DNA of 64,000 nt from Persicaria tinctoria (Eukaryota > Streptophyta > Magnoliopsida > Caryophyllales > Polygonaceae): the NCBI GenBank assembly GCA_037127255.1, contig JBANSL010000017.1:44215745-44279744 (forward strand). The letters run 5' to 3'. The number at the start of each line of letters is the position of its first letter. Positions within the stretch are counted from its first letter, which is position 1. Position numbers and translations under genes: made by a program. This document shows, piece after piece, positions 57,753-64,000 of the stretch. The notes under the pieces are model-generated. The model saw only the letters and a list, made by a program, of their open reading frames with translations, did no database searches and had not been told where the DNA came from.

Positions 57753-60203
57753 CTAGCCCTTGTCGATCTCGAGTACAGTATTGGCACCCTCCTCCGCTGT
57801 GTGCTTGGTCCCGTGGTCGCTGATGCTTTTCACCTCCAGCCATGAAATTTCCTCTTTTGCAGGGCCAAAAGAGAAATCCAAAACCTCATCGCCTATGGTG
57901 AAGGTGAGCGATCTATTCTTGACACTTATTCTGGCATCTGCAGTAGCTAAGAATGGTCTTCCAAGAATAATAGGGCTAGTAGGATCTTCAGCACAGTCTA
58001 TGATAAGGAAATCTGCTGGAACAAAGAACTTACCAACCTGGACAGGGACATTCTCAACTATACCTGTAGGGATGACTACTGTATTGTTTTCCATGTATAA
58101 TTTGGCATCCACAGGTTCTATGCATCCTATCTTGACCTTCCGCCATATTGATAAAGGCATGATGCTCACACTTGCTCCTAAATCGCACAGAGAATCATAT
58201 TTATATTGTCCAAAACCCACAGTAACAGAAAACTTGCCAGGGTCAGGTCTCTTTTCATGGAAGTGGAGTACTTTGCATTCACCTGCGATCTCTGAGATGG
58301 ATCGCTTTTTGCTCAGGATTTCCTTCAGAAATTTGACATATCCAAGCATCTCTTGCAGGGCTTCTGTAAAAGGAATAGAAACATTCAGTTCTTGCAGCAT
58401 ATTAACAAATCTGGTAAACCTACCTGCAGTGGGATCTTTCTGTGCTTTTGAAGGGAAAGGCAGTGGCTTTTTCTGTTTTGGAGCCAGATCAGCTGTCGGA
58501 GGTGCTGTAGAGTCGTCGACGTCGGCCAGATGCTGCTCCTCGATCTCGAATACGGGCTCCTCGACATCGAGTAGGGCGGTCGACCTGGAGTTGCTGGTCT
58601 GCGCAGCGGAGTCCGAGCTCAGCTTCTGGTCTGTGTCGAGTAGCGGCTTGTCGATATCGAGTACACCCTCCTCGAGATCGAGTTGGCTTTGCTCTGTCTC
58701 GAGTTGCTGCTCTGCCTTCCTCTGCTGTTTCCCGACCTCTGGCTCGTGTAATTGATGCCCACTCCTTAGTTTGATAGCTGCGACGTGTCCGGTCTTCCCT
58801 TTAGGATTTGGTTCTGTTTGCCCAGGGAGTTGTTCGGACGGTCGTGGGATCTGTGCAGCGATTTGACTCATCTGCGTCACTATTCCCCTTTTCCAGATGT
58901 CCAGTTCTCTAAATTTTGTAGTGATGTTCTGGAACTGGTTGTTGATGGTGCCCTGATTCCGACGCATCTCCTCAAGGATCAGCTGCAGATCATCCTTCTT
59001 TTGATCCCTCTCTGGATGTCCTGGAGCTCTGTATGGTGAGGGATTCCTAGGAGGACCTTGGTTCCACTGTGGTTGATAGAACCTTTGATCTCCCATCTCT
59101 CGATTTGGACCCCCAGCGTAGGCTGCCTCTTCATGTGTTTCTGCCATCCTTACTTGCTCAATGTGTGGGCACTCAGTGGTGGTGTGCCTCTGTGATCCGC
59201 ATTCTATGCAAGGCTGGTTGACAGATAGATATTTGACTTGCTTGAGGAGCTTGCGATTCTGGTCTCTGTAGAACTGCTCCCTGACATCTGGGTCAATCTC
59301 CTTTGCTGGCTCATAGAGTGGCATAGATGGTGCTGGCCTGGCGTAGGAGTTCTCCTCATAGTTTGTAGGAGCCCCATATTTGTTGTCGTAGTTAGTGAGC
59401 TTTTCTAGCACAGCCCATGCGTCGCTTGGTGGCATCGTCAGATACTCATAGCGAGTATAATGGTTGATTCTGTCCTTATTGACTTGATCAAGAGAGTTGA
59501 AGAAGATCTCCTGAATGACATAGGGTGGCTGTCCATGAGTAGGGCAAGATCGCAGCAGTTCTTTGTAGCGTTCCCATGCCTTTGCCAGCGGTTCCCCTTG
59601 CTTCTGTTTGAAGGCGGTGATTTTCTGGCGGAGAAGTGCTGTTTTGGCGGGTGGGAAGTATTTGTTCAGAAACTCTTGCTCTACTTGGGCCCATGTGGTG
59701 AGAGATCTCGGCTTCAGCCCTTCGAGCCACTTCAGTGCAGGTCCAGCGAGAGACCAGCGAAAAGCTTTCATCTTGACATATTCCAGAGTTGTACCTTCAG
59801 CAAGAGTACGACACACGTCATGAAAATTAGTAATATGTTCAAGAGGACACTCATTAAATTTGCCATAAAAAGCATTATTTTTAAGCTCTATTAGGAACTG
59901 AGTACGAATTTCAAAAGAGTTTTCAGGGATTAGAATCGCCGATTCAGGCACGACGAGAGTTGGATGCATATAATCCTCTGCAGTAGTTGGATATTGGGCA
60001 AGCTCAGCTTCCGCTTGTTCCCTTGCTGCTTTCTCAGCGGCGATAGCAGCATCTTTAGTGGCTAGTTCCCTTGTAAGCCTTGCAATCAGTTGCTCTTGTG
60101 TTTCAGCGGCCGCCATGATCCTTTTGAGTTTAGAGTGGATGTGTAGGTAACACTCTGGTTCGTCTAAGGCGTCAAACTCAGGTGGTAGACCAGAACAACG
60201 CAT
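57753..60203 (-). CDS. gag-pro: gag-protease polyprotein of element B
   Basis: 816 codons from ATG 60203. The N-terminus is a charged coiled coil, followed by the gag core (FRWSLAGPALKWLEGL, EFLNKYFPP, KAWERYKELLRSCP) and a zinc knuckle starting at Cys332 (C-x2-C-x4-H-x4-C). A linker contains several acidic LLDVEE or LDIDK units. The retropepsin has its active site at Asp674-Leu675-Gly676 (then ASVSIMP) and ends at ILGRPFLATADA. Gag builds the particle and the protease matures it. Unlike element A, gag and protease are in one frame without interruption, so it shows what the intact arrangement looked like. The ORF ends at a TAG that lies in a CTAGTCGATC motif. Confidence 0.92.
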   Translation of the reverse strand: MRCSGLPPEFDALDEPECYLHIHSKLKRIMAAAETQEQLIARLTRELATKDAAIAAEKAAREQAEAELAQYPTTAEDYMHPTLVVPESAILIPENSFEIRTQFLIELKNNAFYGKFNECPLEHITNFHDVCRTLAEGTTLEYVKMKAFRWSLAGPALKWLEGLKPRSLTTWAQVEQEFLNKYFPPAKTALLRQKITAFKQKQGEPLAKAWERYKELLRSCPTHGQPPYVIQEIFFNSLDQVNKDRINHYTRYEYLTMPPSDAWAVLEKLTNYDNKYGAPTNYEENSYARPAPSMPLYEPAKEIDPDVREQFYRDQNRKLLKQVKYLSVNQPCIECGSQRHTTTECPHIEQVRMAETHEEAAYAGGPNREMGDQRFYQPQWNQGPPRNPSPYRAPGHPERDQKKDDLQLILEEMRRNQGTINNQFQNITTKFRELDIWKRGIVTQMSQIAAQIPRPSEQLPGQTEPNPKGKTGHVAAIKLRSGHQLHEPEVGKQQRKAEQQLETEQSQLDLEEGVLDIDKPLLDTDQKLSSDSAAQTSNSRSTALLDVEEPVFEIEEQHLADVDDSTAPPTADLAPKQKKPLPFPSKAQKDPTAGRFTRFVNMLQELNVSIPFTEALQEMLGYVKFLKEILSKKRSISEIAGECKVLHFHEKRPDPGKFSVTVGFGQYKYDSLCDLGASVSIMPLSIWRKVKIGCIEPVDAKLYMENNTVVIPTGIVENVPVQVGKFFVPADFLIIDCAEDPTSPIILGRPFLATADARISVKNRSLTFTIGDEVLDFSFGPAKEEISWLEVKSISDHGTKHTAEEGANTVLEIDKG

Positions 60204-60265
60204 ACACCTGTATAATAACTCAAAGCAGATGTGAGATTTAACTACCTAAGGCGCGAATGATAGCT

Positions 60266-60283
60266 TCCCCGGCAACGGCGTCA
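60266..60283 (-). other. Primer binding site, tRNA-Asp type, one mismatch
   Basis: Minus-strand TGACGCCGTTGCCGGGGA, three bases after the 5' LTR end; differs by one base from the element A primer site. Confidence 0.85.
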
Positions 60284-60286
60284 ATT

Positions 60287-62183
60287 TGTTGTGAGGAGGA
60301 AATCGAGTATGCAAAATAAAATAGAAATAAATCACAACAAACCAGATTCCGTCTCTTGCAAATAATTACAAGACCTCCTCCTGATGCAGCAACGGGAAGT
60401 CAGGATCGATCCACAAGGAAGCGTGCCAGCGGATCCTAGGCAGCGATGGAATCTCACGGTCAGAATTCGACAACAGGGTCCTCGATCTCGACTAGGGTAG
60501 TCGACAAAAGATCGGACAGTCGAGCAGAGTAGCAAACACAGGCACTTGGCTAGTCGATCTCGATGAGGCGTACTCGATATCGAGTAGGGCCTTTGTCGAC
60601 TTCGAGTTGGCTTGTCGAGTACCTGCACAGGAGAAGCTACAGCGACCTTGGTCGAATATCAGTAGTCGAGCTCGACCAGGCTTGGTCGAGATCTAGAGGA
60701 CAGAAACTTTAAAGACGAAAGAAAATAAAGAACAAATGCTTTAGGGTTTCGACTAAACTTAATGTAAAAGGCTTCTAAGATTGGGGTTTGCAACAACAAT
60801 AACCAAGCATGCATAAGGCAGAACCAAACAAATATTCATGTAAATCGCATCAAAGGACTAAGCTTTCGCCTTTTCCAACAATCAGACAACTCTTTCAAGA
60901 AACCCTAACTGTCTCTACCGATTTTATGTTTACAATCCAAGTTGTTAACATGGATCTCCATTAGATGGGCAATAAACACATAAACAAGTAGGAAAATGCT
61001 CAAAACATGATAAAGGTCAGATCTTTAATTACCTCAAGTACGCATGGCTATCGTTGGGCTCGCCCCAACCCTAGAAGTGGGTGGACTACTCGCGCTTCAT
61101 CGCCATCTCAGACATTGATTGAAATAAAATAACAACTTGCTTTAAACCAAACTTAAGAAAGTACAACCGAACAAAGCCAACTTGCTCTCGCTCCTTTGCT
61201 CCACTCGGCCTCACTTTCTCCCTCTACTTCTCCTACTTACTTCTCTCTGAAATTGAATGAATAAAACTGATCCCCATGGGCTTTATTTATGGCCTTCTAA
61301 TCCTTGCTACTCAAGGATAGAATATCTATATCTATATCTAAAACTATATCTAAAATGTTTAAGGATAAATAAAAGCAATAAGGAAATTAAATCTAAATAT
61401 ATCTAAATGTCTTTAATGGATAGATCTTCTCTTCCATGATGTGTCTTGATGATTTTGGATAGACTTTGGCAAACTTCGAGCCCAAGGAATCCCAATCCGA
61501 GTAGAGTTGATCCAACCGAGTAACGCGACTTCTGGAAGTCTACTCGATCTCGAAAAAGATCTAGTCGATCTCGAGTAGGAAAGTTGGTCGACTGGCTCGA
61601 CTTCGTCGTCTCGGCTAGCTGGTCCTCGACAGACTTGGACATGGCTCCTGGTGCTCGTCGATCTCGACAAGGTCTCCTCGAGATCGACTAGAGATGTACT
61701 CGGCGTCTTCGTCCTCGGCTTCTCGATCAGCTCCTCTTTTCGTCGACTCCGGGTGTGGCGCTGAGGTGTAGTCGATCTCGACTATGTCTTGTCTAGATCG
61801 AGTTGTCTTCCGGAGTCAGGTTGCCTCGGACTTGGTTTCCTCGATCAGGCTTTGTCGACTAAGTCTGCTCGGGCTCTCTACTCGAGATCGAGTAAGGTGT
61901 ACTCGACATAGAGTAGCTCTGGCTTCAACTTGGTTTGTCCTGGTTCTGTACTCTCGGATTTTGGACTTCTGTAGTTGTTTTCCGAGCTTTTCTGACCTTC
62001 CTTAGAATTGCTGTAAAACGCCTCGAATTCTGCGAAATTAAACAGAGACTGGTGTAGATTCCATAATTTGGAAAATAAACATAAACCACATAGATTCTGT
62101 ACTATCTTAGCCCAAATGAATGAAATGTATGCAGAAATTGATATAAACTTAAACGTAAAACATGGCAGATTCAGCTCACAACA
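60287..62183 (-). repeat. 5' LTR of element B, 1897 bp
   Basis: Colinear with 53723-55621. The putative TATA motif reads CATAAATA here but CTATAAATA in the 3' LTR. Confidence 0.9.
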
Positions 62184-62188
62184 AATAA
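62184..62188. other. Target site duplication AATAA (right)
   Basis: Pairs with 53718-53722. The phrase CTCCTACTAGAAATAA occurs on both sides and again at about 62250, so the insertion hit a small repeat. Confidence 0.85.
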
Positions 62189-63050
62189 CTCCTACTAGAA
62201 ATAACTTGCTAGCCAGCAAGAATTAAACTTACAGACTGGTTGCAACCAAAATCAACTCCTACTAGAAATAACTCATGAATTAACTCTTAGAATAACTCAT
62301 GGATTTTTTTATTTTTAGATAGAAAACTAAAAGATGTTTCCATCCATAAACTTAACTTCAAAAACAAAATCTAAAGGAATAAGACATGCTAGGCCAACTT
62401 GAAATAAATTAGGCTTATTTTTCATAGAATCATAAGTAAATGAAAAAATAGAAATAAAAACTTGGTAATTTTTAAAAATTGAGCAAAAAATGTTAAAATG
62501 TTTCCTTTGTAAGAACGAACAACTTGTTACCATGAAACAAACCATTCAACTTTTTTTTCCTAGAGAATACCCGTAGTAGTTCAGTAGCTATAGCACAAGA
62601 TCACCAACTATCAAAGAAAGGTGGGCACAATGATAAATAAAAAGGAGTAATATGCCTACCTGCAATATACTTTATCTGGTCCATGAAACTTGGGAATGCA
62701 GTATATGATGAATGAGCAATGGACTCAAATAAGGTATTTGGGCTTATAAGAAGCTTACATTGCTCCATCCAATTAGAAGTGCAGTGGTGAGATCTCATAT
62801 ACCCTATATACAATAACAGATTACAATAAGGCATTCCCGTCATTCATAAAAACACTATTTAAAGATCTGAAGCATGAGCGCTTGGAAAAATGAAACAACT
62901 GGGAGTTGTAATTTTCCGATTTTTTTTTGACATTTTATAACAAATAACTTAAACATGATGAATGAATTAAAACTGAAAACTCTAACATAAATAAAATAAA
63001 ATAACTAACTTAAACGTTAAAATAAACAAGAAACAAAAAATAAACATGAA
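62189..63050. other. AT-rich sequence without an assignable gene
   Basis: One minus-strand exon-like frame (about 62834-62660, between an AG and a GT) is open for about 55 codons but resembles nothing I know. The rest is low-complexity AT-rich sequence. Confidence 0.4.
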
Positions 63051-63054
63051 CTAA

Positions 63055-64000
63055 ACTAACAATGCACCCCCCCCACACACACACTTATGTTGCATTGTCC
63101 TCAATGTATAAACAAAAAGAACAATGAAAAATAAAATTGAGGGTAAGGGAAGCTAATAAGCTAACCAATTAATGTCCATTATGCGCTGGTGAAGACTATC
63201 CAGACTGCTGGTGAAGACTATCCATTATGCGCAACATGTACAACACTGTCTGAAGACCATTAACCTTTTCAGAAATACCATCGAGCTTCTCCATATTCAT
63301 TTCTAACTCAACAAATCGACACTCAAGGTCATCCATAGTAACACAAACAAGCTCATCGTCATCAGGAAAAACTTCCTCTTCTTCTTGATTCTGAAACTGC
63401 TCCTCCCCTACTGCCAAATCAGTTTCCTCATGACCATGTCCCTATGAATCATCCTCAAGCGGATCCAGTGGCTAGGAAAAGCTATTGTGGTGGATCTTGA
63501 AATCCGACATCCTATAATAATAAGGTAGCCCTGCAAGAAGGCATGGATGATGCTCCTCATGTTCTCCTGCAATCCATCTAAAAATACTATACTCCATCGG
63601 GATGCCGTATAGCTACAGTAATGCCCCACCAGTTTAGGGAGGCAATGTTGTAGACCGAATCACGATCAAGAGGGCACAAATCATCAAGACGAACTTCCAA
63701 GTGTCGAGCAATCAACGACACCAAATCTCCAAAAGCAATAGTATGTTCAGCTCTCACATGAGTAGCCCTAATAATCTCCGTACAACTCCCTAGAAATAAT
63801 TTTACCCAATCAAGAATTTGAAATGCCTCAGGGGTCAAACAATAGGTATAACTCCAAGCTCTCAGAGTAACCAACTCAGGATCAACTATCCTAAAGAAAC
63901 AAGTACATAGAATCTTGTAACATAACCTCGGCGCATGATGGGTAATCATATAATCGAAGAAATTACCACCCGACCCATAAGATCGGCCAGTAGATTCCTT
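63055..64000 (-). mobile_element. Probable 3' part of another Athila-type element, runs off window
   Basis: On the minus strand, TTGAGGACAATGCAACAT followed by a G-rich run (about 63105-63065) is the phrase that marks the 3' region of Athila-type elements and has counterparts in elements A and B. Upstream of it, frames at 63949-63587, 63629-63408 and 63417-63196 encode HAPRLCYKILC, TARAWSY-like text, RATHVRAEHTIAFGDLV and an acidic EEEEVFPDDDE tail. Together they look like one Athila ORF-1-type protein broken by frame shifts, ending in a short coiled coil. Such proteins have no known enzymatic role. The LTR is not recognised, so the boundary is uncertain. Confidence 0.42.

Larger units (their letters stand above)
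53723..62183 (-). mobile_element. Athila-type Ty3 LTR retrotransposon B, gag-protease only
   Basis: An 8461-bp element in reverse orientation. The 5' LTR is 60287-62183 and the 3' LTR 53723-55621, with a tRNA-Asp primer site, one gag-protease frame and a 5-bp duplication AATAA. No RT, RNase H or integrase is present, nor the integrase-like tail kept by element A. The gag and protease are close relatives of element A, and the TCGA-NN-TCGA motifs are even denser. I count about 65 LTR differences including small indels (about 3.5%), so it inserted well before element A. Confidence 0.9.

Noticed and set aside
57760..58755. 331-codon plus-strand ORF
   Set aside because: Antisense shadow of the protease and gag linker of element B.
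62601..62843. 80-codon minus-strand frame as a real exon
   Set aside because: Has AG and GT borders but no similarity I know and no partner exon; noted only in the region entry.

Overview
The window is a transposon-rich stretch of a plant nuclear genome, almost certainly a eudicot. The evidence is intron-rich genes with GT/AG junctions, MULE, hAT, CACTA, LINE and Ty3-type LTR elements with plant-type primer sites, and plant gene families (DUF1985/Ulp1-like, RING-H2, ARF-GAP, polygalacturonase, callose synthase). I cannot name the species. I saw no rRNA, tRNA or CRISPR and no bacterial-style gene organisation. Exon limits were placed by eye from splice dinucleotides, frame continuity and family motifs.

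Left part (1-14 kb). A non-autonomous LTR retrotransposon (cut by the window edge, 3' LTR ending at 2703) sits inside a MULE transposase gene, of which the C-terminal part with its SWIM zinc finger follows at 2704-3448. Then come a 191-bp tandem array (3.63-4.48 kb), a plus-strand Ulp1-like gene (4759-8782) that has lost its catalytic His and Cys, a small unrecognised two-exon gene (9234-9699, minus), an intact RING-H2 gene (10473-10934, minus), a broken RING-H2 paralogue (12309-12953, minus) and a second array related to the first (13.38-14.03 kb).

Middle (14-28 kb). A minus-strand DUF1985/Ulp1-like gene runs from 28123 to 14191 in eight exons and keeps the His-Asp-Cys triad. Exon 5 is split by a complete 9.1-kb Athila-type Ty3 element (15354-24446, TSD ACTTC, LTRs about 0.8% apart by eye). 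Removing the element and one TSD copy leaves the reading frame continuous. A near-perfect foldback (28348-28586) lies just upstream of this gene.

Centre right (28.6-41 kb). Several unrelated gene fragments in one orientation (a SERK-like LRR piece, a BAR domain of an AGD-type ARF-GAP, a GH28 polygalacturonase N-half) are followed by 4 kb of nested tandem repeats, a hAT MITE with an 8-bp TSD, a LINE 3' end with an RNase H remnant, and one CACTA end.

Right (41-64 kb). There is an 11.55-kb LARD-like LTR element without a coding internal region (41006-52558, TSD CTCAC, 3032-bp LTRs, each with a 54-bp perfect palindrome). Next are callose synthase exon remnants (minus) and a second Athila-type element on the minus strand (53723-62183, TSD AATAA) with gag-protease only. 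At the edge is the 3' part of what looks like another Athila-type element. Both complete Athila-type elements lack reverse transcriptase, RNase H and integrase core, and both are peppered with a short dyad motif, TCGA-NN-TCGA, in LTRs and coding sequence alike.

The most interesting parts are the Ulp1/RING-H2 cluster bracketed by related satellite arrays, the dyad motif of the Athila-type elements, and a displaced copy of the LTR-end/primer-site junction inside one gag-protease gene.
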